A DNA stretch of 64,000 nt from Cellvibrionaceae bacterium. GTDB lineage: Bacteria; Pseudomonadota; Gammaproteobacteria; Pseudomonadales; Cellvibrionaceae. A program made the translations under genes and the position numbers. A model generated the notes under the pieces. That model made no database searches and was not told the DNA's origin. It saw nothing but the letters and a program-made list of their open reading frames with translations. Where the stretch lies: contig JAGKWU010000007.1 of the NCBI GenBank assembly GCA_021151695.1, positions 124,001 through 188,000 of the forward strand. Reading direction: 5' to 3'. Below, piece after piece: positions 56,777-64,000 of the stretch. Positions within the stretch are counted from its first letter, which is position 1; every line of letters begins with the position of its first letter.

Positions 56777-57742
56777 ATGATTCGCCGTTTTTGTAGCTTT
56801 GCCATCCTGATTACACTCCTCGCCTCATGCAGCAGCAACCTCGATATCCCCTACAAGGGCCAGGAACTCAACAGCCTTGAACAGGCCGCCAACTACTTCC
56901 AGGCGCGCAACATCACCAAGAAAATTGTCGCCATGAAAATCCGTATTGACGAAAAGCCGTTCCTGCTGGGCGCCTACGACGTGCGTGACGGCATAGCCTC
57001 TCGCGTACCGGAAGACAGCTACGGCGACCTGCTCGACAGCTTGCAAAAAAATGCCTCTCCTCTTGCGAGCGTAGCCTCCACCGCCGATGAGCAAAGCAGC
57101 GCCCCCGAGGGCTTGCGCACGCTCAACGAGCGCGTGAGCTACCTCACTGCCCGCGCTATCGCCAAAAGCTTTGGCAAGAACGGCATCCCGGTAATGCCAG
57201 CCAGCATGGTGATTGGACTCGCAGACGCCCAGCAAAACGCCAACAAACCACCGCAAATTTCACCGAAAGAAGAGAAGGCGTTACTAAATGCCATCAAAGA
57301 AAAAATCGCCATTACTGATAACGACTGGGCAGAAAATCGCAAACAATTTTACAAAGCGGAAGAGAAAGCTTTCTTTGCTGAAAACATCGTAAAACCAGGC
57401 GTGATTTCACTTAACTCTGGTGTGCAATACAAGTTTGTTAAGAAAGGCCCGGGCAAAGCCCCGCGCCTGAAAGACACAGTTGTTGTGCATTACAAAGGCA
57501 CCCTGCTCGACGGCACCGAGTTTGATAACAGCTACAGCCGCGGCAAGCCCGAAAAATTTGATTTGAAAGATCTGGTCGCCGGCTTTGGCGAAGCCATGAC
57601 CCAGGTACCCGAAGGGTCCAAGGTTATTATTTATATTCCAACGCATATGGCCTATGGCGAAAAAGGTGCACCAGGTGTTCCGCCCTTCGCAGCGCTGATT
57701 TTTGAGGTTGAATTACAAAGTGTAAAAACCGGCTTCTTTTAA
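56777..57742 (+). CDS. FKBP-type peptidyl-prolyl isomerase lipoprotein
   Basis: The product has 321 aa from ATG 56777; a longer frame from 56693 would place 28 residues before the signal. The lipobox is TLLASC, so it is a membrane-anchored periplasmic protein. An FKBP N-terminal helical domain occurs twice (about 40-130 and 150-215), giving the dimerisation arm. The isomerase domain (about 230-320) has VVVHYKGTLLDGTEFDNSYS and HMAYGEKGAPGVPPFAALIF with conserved active-site aromatic residues. It helps fold envelope proteins, as in FkpA. Confidence 0.92.
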   Translation: MIRRFCSFAILITLLASCSSNLDIPYKGQELNSLEQAANYFQARNITKKIVAMKIRIDEKPFLLGAYDVRDGIASRVPEDSYGDLLDSLQKNASPLASVASTADEQSSAPEGLRTLNERVSYLTARAIAKSFGKNGIPVMPASMVIGLADAQQNANKPPQISPKEEKALLNAIKEKIAITDNDWAENRKQFYKAEEKAFFAENIVKPGVISLNSGVQYKFVKKGPGKAPRLKDTVVVHYKGTLLDGTEFDNSYSRGKPEKFDLKDLVAGFGEAMTQVPEGSKVIIYIPTHMAYGEKGAPGVPPFAALIFEVELQSVKTGFF

Positions 57743-57765
57743 TAATCTCCAGCTTCTTTTAATAA
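57728..57765 (+). repeat. Short direct repeat at FKBP gene end
   Basis: GCTTCTTTTAATAAT occurs at about 57732 and again at about 57751, spanning the stop codon. The second copy is a local duplication. Confidence 0.7.
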
Positions 57766-57869
57766 TTTGTAGCTACAATCAGTCTGTCAGCCAAGCGGCT
57801 CGCCCTATACAGAGCCCTTGGCCCATCCGCCACCATTCCATCAGCGTTATTTAAACAGGGATTAACACT

Positions 57870-58409
57870 ATGAAATTTTTAGCTATCTGCGGCAGCTTGC
57901 GCCAAAAATCTACCAACATGGGCCTGCTCCGCTATGCGCAAGCCAATGCGCCGGCCGGTGTAGAATTCGCCATCGCCGACTTGTCCCAAGTACCTTTTTA
58001 CAATGCCGATATCGCAGAAAAACCCGCCGCTGTTGTAACACTGCTGGAGCAGATCAAAGAGGCAGATGCCGTCGTATTTGGGTGCCCAGAATATAATTAC
58101 TCGCTTGCACCTGCCCTCAAAAATGCAATTGATTGGGCATCGCGCGAGCCAGACAATAAACTCCTGAGCGGCAAGCCGGTAGCCATTATGGGCTCCGGTG
58201 GCGGTATGGGCACTTCACGTGCGCAATATCATTTGCGTCAGGTGTGCGTCTATACCAACATGCATCCACTCAACCGTCCGGAAGTGTTCGCCAACGCCTT
58301 TACCAATGCGTTTGATGGTGATGGCAATTTGGTCGATGGCAAAATTCAGGAAAACGTAAGGGCCCAACTCAATGCGCTGGTGGCTTGGACCGAGCAGTTG
58401 CAAAAGTAA
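57870..58409 (+). CDS. NADPH-dependent FMN reductase family protein
   Basis: The product has 179 aa with a flavodoxin-like fold. The FMN phosphate loop is ICGSLRQKSTNMGLL (residues 6-20), and VVFGCPEYNYSLAPALKNAI is the family signature with the second flavin contact. GKPVAIMGSGGGMGTSRAQY matches the third. Such enzymes reduce FMN, quinones, azo dyes or chromate with NAD(P)H in the cytoplasm. ATG follows CAGGGATTAACACT. It stands alone. Confidence 0.92.
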   Translation: MKFLAICGSLRQKSTNMGLLRYAQANAPAGVEFAIADLSQVPFYNADIAEKPAAVVTLLEQIKEADAVVFGCPEYNYSLAPALKNAIDWASREPDNKLLSGKPVAIMGSGGGMGTSRAQYHLRQVCVYTNMHPLNRPEVFANAFTNAFDGDGNLVDGKIQENVRAQLNALVAWTEQLQK

Positions 58410-58665
58410 ATCTCCGGCGGCAGTCGCCCGGCTGCCGCTTCGCTATCCTCTTTCATCCCCACATTGCCAGCTTCGTTTAAAACCTCACGTCCATTTTTAT
58501 CGATGTTATAGGCATATTTAATATTTCAATTGGTTATTCCTGGTCTACGCTAAAAGAACAGCCCGCCCAAGCTACAGCAACCTGACTAATAATTAAAAAA
58601 AGCAACCTGCGCCGGCCTCCAGTTTTCTATTGCAGCTCCCTGTAACCAAACGGCAAACGAGATAC

Positions 58666-59976
58666 ATGAATAGCGAAACAAATAACTATTGTCGCAACCT
58701 CATGGAAGTGAATAAAACCAACAGCGTTATAGCAACCCAGGCGATCTACAACGACCAGGGCGTTTTACTGTTGGCACAAGGAGCAGAACTTAGCGAAAAA
58801 CGTGCGCAGATTCTCCTGCAGCACAAGTTGATGAAACCGCTAGAACAATGCGTTGGAATCTCCAGCAGCCTGGATGCCCGCCAGCTATTTGGGCTGATGA
58901 ACAAATTCTCTGCCAGCGTACCCGCATTGCAAGTGGTAACCCAAAAAGAGGATTATCAAAAAATCCTTCGGGTAATGTGCCTCTATTACGAAAAATTTCC
59001 GCTGTTGCAACAAAACCTTACTGTATTGGCGTTGCGGGCGCAGCGCATCTATTACCAAAGTATGTTCAGTGCCCTTGCGGGTTTGGCTGTTGCCATACAA
59101 CTTAAACTGCCCGTAAAAGACCAACAGGCCGCTTTTATTGCCGGCCTGTTTCATGATGTGGGCTTTCTTTATCTAGCCCCGGAACTCACGGAAAAAAATC
59201 AGGATTTCACCAGCGATGAATGGAAGGCATTACAGGCCCATCCACTCATCGCCCAGCGTTTTCTCGCCATGGTTCCCGATTTGCCCAAAGAGATAGGTAT
59301 CGCTATCGCCAGCCATCATGAGCGCATTGATGGCACCGGCTATCCTCATCACACCTTTGGCGACCAACTCCCCTTGATTAGCCAAATATTGGCAGCAACT
59401 GACACCATTATTTTTAATCATGTGCGCTACGAGGAATATGGCGAGTACGCGCATTTTATGTTGTTGGCTGCGCTCAAACTCAATGACAACATCTATCTCG
59501 AATCCGTCGTTAACGCCACTATGATGCTGTGCAAAGAAGCCCCTGCACCAGCAACAAAACCAAAAGAAATTCCGTCAGCGATTGCGTTGCTCAATCGCCA
59601 AAAAATGCTGCAAGGCCAATTCTCCCAGGCGAAAGCGCTATCACAACAACTGATGGGGCAACCGGCCATTGTGGAAACGCGTGCGCTGGCCTCCATTATG
59701 GGGAGACTGGCTATATCAGTGGTGCGTAGCGGCATACTACAACCGGAACAGGAGGATTGGCTGCGCTACCTCGCCGATAGTCCGCTCACCAACCAACAAG
59801 AGGACGATGGATTTTCATTACTTGAAATTAATGTAATGATGGATCAGATTTACGACCAACTTTTGCATTTGAAAAATATCATCGAACGCGTCGTTGAGGC
59901 CATCCCTGCTCGCGAGCCTGCGTTCAAATCCCAAGCTGAAACAGCGCTAGGGAATTTGATATTGCAAGAAGCCTGA
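58666..59976 (+). CDS. HD-GYP domain protein
   Basis: The product has 436 aa from ATG 58666; a start 36 bp earlier has no Shine-Dalgarno. The N-terminal 120 residues are not recognised. The HD-GYP domain (about 120-290) has FHDVGFLYL with His163-Asp164, a His in LQAHPLIAQRFL, and HHERIDGTGYP, so the metal and GYP residues are present. HD-GYP enzymes degrade cyclic di-GMP. A helical C-terminus of about 140 residues follows. There is no receiver or membrane domain, so the input is unclear. Confidence 0.88.
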   Translation: MNSETNNYCRNLMEVNKTNSVIATQAIYNDQGVLLLAQGAELSEKRAQILLQHKLMKPLEQCVGISSSLDARQLFGLMNKFSASVPALQVVTQKEDYQKILRVMCLYYEKFPLLQQNLTVLALRAQRIYYQSMFSALAGLAVAIQLKLPVKDQQAAFIAGLFHDVGFLYLAPELTEKNQDFTSDEWKALQAHPLIAQRFLAMVPDLPKEIGIAIASHHERIDGTGYPHHTFGDQLPLISQILAATDTIIFNHVRYEEYGEYAHFMLLAALKLNDNIYLESVVNATMMLCKEAPAPATKPKEIPSAIALLNRQKMLQGQFSQAKALSQQLMGQPAIVETRALASIMGRLAISVVRSGILQPEQEDWLRYLADSPLTNQQEDDGFSLLEINVMMDQIYDQLLHLKNIIERVVEAIPAREPAFKSQAETALGNLILQEA

Positions 59977-60013
59977 CATTCATCACCAACGCATTAAAAC
60001 ATAAGGATAATTC

Positions 60014-60232
60014 ATGTGTTACTCACTCACCTGTCCGCTGTGCCAAGGCTCCAACCAGTGTGCACTGGCGCAAACTGGCGAAAGCAAAAGCCAGTGCTGG
60101 TGCATGCAAGCGCGCATCGCGCCTGAGATACTGGCAAAAATCCCCAGGGACCAACTCAACAAGGCATGCATCTGTCCCAATTGTGCTGCACAACAAGCGG
60201 GCTCAGCACAGCAAACAGAAGCTGCCAATTAA
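60014..60232 (+). CDS. Cysteine-rich CWC-family protein (72 aa)
   Basis: The product is short with eight Cys: CPLCQG, QCALA, QCWCMQ and CICPNCA. The CxxC...CWC...CxxC layout is that of the Cys_rich_CWC family and should bind a metal, most likely zinc. Length is normal for the family. It precedes the shikimate-kinase-like gene by 74 bp on the same strand. Confidence 0.85.
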   Translation: MCYSLTCPLCQGSNQCALAQTGESKSQCWCMQARIAPEILAKIPRDQLNKACICPNCAAQQAGSAQQTEAAN

Positions 60233-60306
60233 CGAAGATCGTTTTAGAATGCAAAAAGCTTACGGACTATTTATTTGCCATTATTGCTATTAAGCGAGGG
60301 ATTATC

Positions 60307-60837
60307 ATGAACAAGTTCACCACCAGCCTGATTTTGATCGGCATGCCGGGCGCCGGCAAAAGCACAATTGGTTTATTACTCGCCAAAGCCTTGGCAAAAG
60401 ATTTTGTGGATACAGATTTATTGATCCAGTTGCGTGAAGAAAAAACCCTGCAAGACATAGTCGACAACCACGGTTATCTGCATTTGCGCTCCATTGAAGA
60501 AGACGTATTGCGACAAGCCAATTATCCCAATCACATCATCGCCACCGGTGGCAGCGTCGTTTATAGCTCAGCGGCCATGGAGCATTTGCGCCACTTTGGC
60601 CAAACCGTTTTTCTCGACGTACCCTTACCTGAACTACACCGCCGAATTCACGATTTCGAAACCCGCGGCCTTGCCCGCCAACCAGGACAAAGCCTGGATG
60701 AACTCTTCCACGAACGCCGCGCCCTCTACGAAAAATACGCCGACATCAGCATCAACTGCTACGACAAAACACCGGAGCAGATTATCGATGAAATTATTTA
60801 TCAGGAAGGTGAAAGTTTTGCGGAGAAGGATGCTTGA
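60307..60837 (+). CDS. Shikimate-kinase-family protein
   Basis: The product has 176 aa from ATG 60307 (GAGGGATTATC upstream); the longer frame overlaps the CWC gene and is rejected. Walker A is GMPGAGKST (residues about 12-20). DTDLLIQLRE holds the shikimate-binding-type Asp. ATGGSVVYS and the LARQPGQSLDELFHERRALY lid region are conserved, the latter typical of shikimate kinases and relatives. It is probably an ATP-dependent kinase of a small hydroxylated acid. Not next to aroB, so it may be a paralogue of the biosynthetic AroK. Confidence 0.82.
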   Translation: MNKFTTSLILIGMPGAGKSTIGLLLAKALAKDFVDTDLLIQLREEKTLQDIVDNHGYLHLRSIEEDVLRQANYPNHIIATGGSVVYSSAAMEHLRHFGQTVFLDVPLPELHRRIHDFETRGLARQPGQSLDELFHERRALYEKYADISINCYDKTPEQIIDEIIYQEGESFAEKDA

Positions 60838-60863
60838 TTAAGTAAAAGCAAAGTATCAGAGAG

Positions 60864-60979
60864 GAGTCGTCATCCTCGCGCAGCGGGGATCCAGCTATTG
60901 CTTTTTTTTTGCGTTGCAAGAGTATCGAGTGCCGAAGACTCTAGATCTGGATCCCCGCTACGCGAGGATGACGATTCCC
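60864..60979. repeat. Dispersed palindrome, full copy
   Basis: GAGTCGTCATCCTCGCGCAG (60864-60883) and onward to ATCCAGCT mirrors CTGGATCCCCGCTACGCGAG (60947-60966) and onward to GATGACGATTCCC. The centre contains a T9 run. Other copies are at 20121 (single arm) and 52220 (compact). Confidence 0.8.
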
Positions 60980-61026
60980 TATTTAATTACCTCTCTCAAG
61001 TTTAACCAACTTGTATAAGGCGAACA

Positions 61027-61902
61027 TCAAGATTTCGCATCAGGCTCAGTTGTGCGATGTGCGGGTTGATCTACCGGCTTGGTGCCGGTTCCGCGTAAAC
61101 GCACCAGTGTTTTTAAAGTATCAAACCAGAAAGGTGCACCGAACAAAGTTGCAGATGCGGTTAGAAACCAGCCCACTATAGCACGCGGTTCGAGCAAGGC
61201 TCCCCAGGTGAAATTATCATCCCAACCAATTGGTAATGATTGCAGCTGGGTGTAAGCGTTACTGGCAAGTTGTGGGTTGATATTATCAGCAGTAATTTGT
61301 GCAACCAGGGAGGGATGAAGCCAAAGCGTCTTGAACAAGTGCACGCTATCGATGTTAAACACCACAGCAATAACCAGCGCGATCAAAAAGCAAATCGCCT
61401 GCGACCATTTTTTATAGACACCAGACACTCGCCCCATACCCGCATCAAACCAGCCAGCTAACTCATGCTGGAATTTATCCATGTTGCCAGAAGCCTTGGT
61501 GTATAAAGTCGTGAGCAGAGCGCGCAGCTGATCATCTTTAATATTATCTATATTGCTGCGTAACTCATCAAAATTTCCGGGCGCATCCTGTATGGCATGA
61601 ATGAGCGCCATAGCAAAATTTTGAGGTGGGATATAAGCGGGGATGCATTTGTCCTTTTTCAGGTTGGTCAACTTGCCATTACCGGCAGGATGCACCATTG
61701 CATCGTTATAAATTTTCATCAGTAACATCTTATTGTCATCGTCCTGCGCATTCAGCAAATGCGTAATACCCGTCAATAAAGTTTTGGAGCGCAGGTTTAG
61801 CCAGGATGACAAAGCCTCGTAAAGCGAGCTGGCAATCAGCGCCACTGAGGCGTAACAAAACACCAGACCAATGGCGACTTCGAGCACAGTACTATTGAAC
61901 AT
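61027..61902 (-). CDS. Membrane protein of unknown function (291 aa)
   Basis: Hydrophobic segments lie near residues 7-27 (VAIGLVFCYASVALIASSLY), 165-185 (AICFLIALVIAVVFNID) and 238-258 (IVGWFLTASATLFGAPFW). About 130 residues between the first two are soluble and helical, with paired acidic stretches. The last segment ends in a short basic, Pro-containing tail. The layout is shared by a widespread group of proteins of unknown function, as far as can be told from pattern. It is on the minus strand upstream of, but not overlapping, miaE. Confidence 0.7.
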   Translation of the reverse strand: MFNSTVLEVAIGLVFCYASVALIASSLYEALSSWLNLRSKTLLTGITHLLNAQDDDNKMLLMKIYNDAMVHPAGNGKLTNLKKDKCIPAYIPPQNFAMALIHAIQDAPGNFDELRSNIDNIKDDQLRALLTTLYTKASGNMDKFQHELAGWFDAGMGRVSGVYKKWSQAICFLIALVIAVVFNIDSVHLFKTLWLHPSLVAQITADNINPQLASNAYTQLQSLPIGWDDNFTWGALLEPRAIVGWFLTASATLFGAPFWFDTLKTLVRLRGTGTKPVDQPAHRTTEPDAKS

Positions 61903-61998
61903 TTACATCTCCTTTTGCTGAAAGGTGCCAACTGGTTAAGCTGGCTTTTGATTATTATCTTTTGCCGTCCTGCAAATACTCTCCTTAATCCACAGCGA

Positions 61999-62655
61999 TT
62001 AATTCAACACACCGCTGTGGAAACGAAACTCTGTATCATCACTTTCGATAAGCTGCTTTTCAAGTTCAAGAAACAGGTTAACGCGATCACTAATATCTGC
62101 ACCACCCGCGGCCTTTTTGGCAAGGTGTAAATAGTCTTCATAGTGACGCGATTCTGATTTGAGCAATGACAGATAAAACTTTTGCAGCTCCTCGTCGAGG
62201 TGCGGTGCCAGCTTGGCAAATCGCTCGCAGGAACGCGCCTCGATAATCGCGCCCACAATCAGCGTATCCACAAAACGCGCTGGCTCATGGGTACGCACAG
62301 GCTTACGCAATTCGGAGGCGTAGCGGCAAGGAGTAATCTGCTCATAGGCCATACCGCGCTTTTCCATAATCTGCATCACTTGCTCGTAATGACGCAATTC
62401 TTCGCGCGCAAGGCGCGACATTTTGTGCATCATTTCAAAATCACCCACATAGCGATACATAAGCGTCAACGCCGTGGACGCTGCTTTTTTTTCACAATTG
62501 GCATGATCCAGTAGCAACAAGGCTTGTTGCTCCGGCTGTTTGGCAAACTCCACCCAGGACTCTGGCGTTTCGCAATGTAAAAATTGCTGGATGCGGGACA
62601 AGCCATTCAACACAGATGTACTTAAGCCCAGATTGTTTAAAACAGAAGCATTCAT
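61999..62655 (-). CDS. miaE: tRNA-(ms2io6A)-hydroxylase MiaE
   Basis: The product has 218 aa. MiaE hydroxylates the isopentenyl group of ms2i6A37 in tRNA with a di-iron centre. The ferritin-like four-helix fold is visible, with iron ligands in Glu/ExxH pairs: DHANCEKKAASTAL, REELRHYEQV and SESRHYEDYLHLA. The leading VEFAKQPEQQALLLLDHAN is conserved in the family. It lies 32 bp downstream of the DUF1289 gene on the same strand, so the two may be co-transcribed. Confidence 0.93.
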   Translation of the reverse strand: MNASVLNNLGLSTSVLNGLSRIQQFLHCETPESWVEFAKQPEQQALLLLDHANCEKKAASTALTLMYRYVGDFEMMHKMSRLAREELRHYEQVMQIMEKRGMAYEQITPCRYASELRKPVRTHEPARFVDTLIVGAIIEARSCERFAKLAPHLDEELQKFYLSLLKSESRHYEDYLHLAKKAAGGADISDRVNLFLELEKQLIESDDTEFRFHSGVLN

Positions 62656-62687
62656 AAAACAGTGTGTTACCTAAAATAATAGATTGG

Positions 62688-63146
62688 CTAAACAGTAAAA
62701 TGGGGTTCTATATAACGTTCGTAGTAAGCGCAGGAAAGCGCGTAAAAATCGCGATCAATATTGTCGCGAATCACACTCAAGGGGGTGCTTTTCCATTTGG
62801 GCTGCAAGCGCAGGCCATAGGCGTCAAGATCGTGAATCTGACGCGCACCGGCGCGCAGCAAATCAAATACCCAGCAGTAAGGGCTCTGCTCTTCCTTAAA
62901 CTGGATCTGCTGGTGCTTGATTTGCGCCAGCAACATATCGCGATCAACTACTTCAATCATATTGCTCACTACCTGCGCCAGATAAGTTTCCAAACGCTGG
63001 GCAATAACCAGGCGCTGCTCGTGACTGTAGGCGTTCCAATGAATCACTTCATGGGCAAAACGCTTGCAACCACGACACACATGGTCGCCTATGCCGGTAG
63101 AGCAAATACCGACACAGGGGGTTTTAACGGGTTTGTATAATTTCAT
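62688..63146 (-). CDS. DUF1289-domain protein
   Basis: The product has 152 aa. The N-terminal DUF1289 motif is TPCVGICSTGIGDHVCRGCK, with four Cys likely to bind zinc or iron, and the conserved RFAHEVIHWNAYS turn. The remaining 95 residues are helical and not part of the standard short DUF1289 protein, so this is an extended form. Function unknown. It lies between treA-like and miaE genes. Confidence 0.85.
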   Translation of the reverse strand: MKLYKPVKTPCVGICSTGIGDHVCRGCKRFAHEVIHWNAYSHEQRLVIAQRLETYLAQVVSNMIEVVDRDMLLAQIKHQQIQFKEEQSPYCWVFDLLRAGARQIHDLDAYGLRLQPKWKSTPLSVIRDNIDRDFYALSCAYYERYIEPHFTV

Positions 63147-63182
63147 GCAACTCTAAACGAAAGATTAAAACAAAAAACTGAT

Positions 63183-64000
63183 CTACTGTTGCGCGCGTTG
63201 CGCCAGCAAATCGTAAAACACTAAATCCACCCCATTCGTCCAGCCAAAACCATCCTGATTGGGATAATTTCCGCCGCCAGCTTTTACCTGGGTGTCTACT
63301 ACATTGTACTTTTCCATCATTTTGCCATCGCTAGCGTAGACTTTTTCATTTAATGCTAACCAACGTTTAGCAATCTCAAGACCCAACTTTTCATGCTGGT
63401 AATTCAGCAAGCCTTGCACCGCAAGATATTGCAGCGGCGCCCAGCCATTGGGGAAATCCCACTGCTCGCCCGATGGTGTCAAGCTGGTGACAAGGCCACC
63501 CGGCATTAATAATTTTTGCTCTACAAAACTGGCGACACTCGTTGCAGTTTCCGGCGTTGCGGCTTTCACATAGAGTGGAAATACCGTAGCTGCCGTCAGC
63601 TGACCTGTGCGCTTGCCGGTGGCAAGGTTGTAATCCTGATAAGTACCCGTCACCTGATCGTAATGGTATTTGGCAATCATGTTTTTGCGTTGGATAGCGC
63701 GCTTGGTGTAAAAATCCGCTTCTTTTATATGCTGGAGTTGACCGTGCATATCGGCCAGCGTTTTTTCCATCACATATAGCAAGCTGCTTAAATCCACCGG
63801 GATTACATCAAGCGTATTAATCGTCGTTTTGGTTTTGCCATCGGCAAACCAGCGACTGCTAAAATCCCAACCTGACTCACAGGCCGCGAGCAACTGATTG
63901 TAAAAATCATTGCGCTCAGCTTCTGGCAGTACCTGCGCCCAACCTAACTCTTTGTTGTAGGCTTCGGTGCGCGGTTTATTGGCATTGCCGTAATAACGAT
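63183..64000 (-). CDS. treA: Trehalase (GH37), N-terminus beyond window
   Basis: About 272 C-terminal residues are present; the frame continues past the right edge. GH37 features are clear: ESGWDFSSRW, the second family signature QWDFPNGWAPLQYLA, and the C-terminal GGGNYPNQDGFGWTNGVDLV. Trehalase splits trehalose into two glucoses with inversion, usually in the periplasm for TreA. The signal peptide and the general acid Asp region are mostly outside the window. It is the first of a minus-strand run with the DUF1289 and miaE genes. Confidence 0.92.
   Translation of the reverse strand, partial: RYYGNANKPRTEAYNKELGWAQVLPEAERNDFYNQLLAACESGWDFSSRWFADGKTKTTINTLDVIPVDLSSLLYVMEKTLADMHGQLQHIKEADFYTKRAIQRKNMIAKYHYDQVTGTYQDYNLATGKRTGQLTAATVFPLYVKAATPETATSVASFVEQKLLMPGGLVTSLTPSGEQWDFPNGWAPLQYLAVQGLLNYQHEKLGLEIAKRWLALNEKVYASDGKMMEKYNVVDTQVKAGGGNYPNQDGFGWTNGVDLVFYDLLAQRAQQ

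Overview
The window reads as a chromosome segment of a Cellvibrio-like gammaproteobacterium (Cellvibrionaceae). The evidence is a PL1 pectate lyase with a long poly-serine linker, a secreted GH31 glycosidase, a GH37 trehalase, a PEP-CTERM protein, and a typical gammaproteobacterial housekeeping set (YceH-like, MiaE, DUF1289, YpfJ-like peptidase, FKBP). The genus is an inference from gene content. No rRNA or tRNA gene was seen.

Region 1 (1-9.4 kb, minus strand) holds a very large secreted multidomain protein (2606 aa; toroid, carboxypeptidase-regulatory-like repeats, one CXXCH haem motif, a beta-propeller, a choice-of-anchor A module). It is followed by a transglutaminase-like protein cut by the left edge, whose catalytic Cys position reads Ser. 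A perfect 16-bp inverted repeat lies upstream of the pair.

Region 2 (9.9-13.2 kb) is an accessory patch. It contains two tiny genes with matching ribosome-binding sites (one with an in-frame amber codon), a membrane protein, a metallophosphoesterase and an orphan antitoxin-like gene with a palindrome upstream.

Region 3 (13.2-20.1 kb) is a Tn7-like transposition module, tnsA-tnsB-tnsC-tniQ, with translationally coupled genes, intact catalytic motifs and a run of directly repeated ~20-bp motifs after tniQ that look like TnsB sites. The opposite end was not identified with confidence. The right flank meets half of a dispersed chromosomal palindrome that occurs twice more in the window.

Region 4 (20.3-26.3 kb) is a low-GC and repeat-rich stretch: an AT-rich membrane protein, a duplicated DUF4124-type secreted protein with the relic of a third copy, each with a dispersed repeat nearby, a TPR lipoprotein, a TIMP/NTR-like secreted protein, a long hairpin region and a frameshifted small gene.

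Region 5 (26.3-36.7 kb) holds a periplasmic binding-like protein, a four-gene run (EamA exporter, sulfotransferase-like, GST, methyltransferase), divergent tpm and MerR genes sharing a palindrome, an SGNH hydrolase, and a pentapeptide-repeat/class III cyclase fusion.

Region 6 (36.8-64 kb) is mostly core and carbohydrate functions: DUF885 peptidase, GH31, PEP-CTERM protein, pectate lyase with a LacI-type operator candidate upstream, thioesterase, luciferase-like oxidoreductase, DUF4197, zinc peptidase, a second secreted CXXCH protein, FUSC membrane protein, YceH, a degenerate-receiver signalling protein, FKBP lipoprotein, FMN reductase, HD-GYP protein, CWC protein, shikimate-kinase-like protein, MiaE, DUF1289 and trehalase (cut by the right edge).
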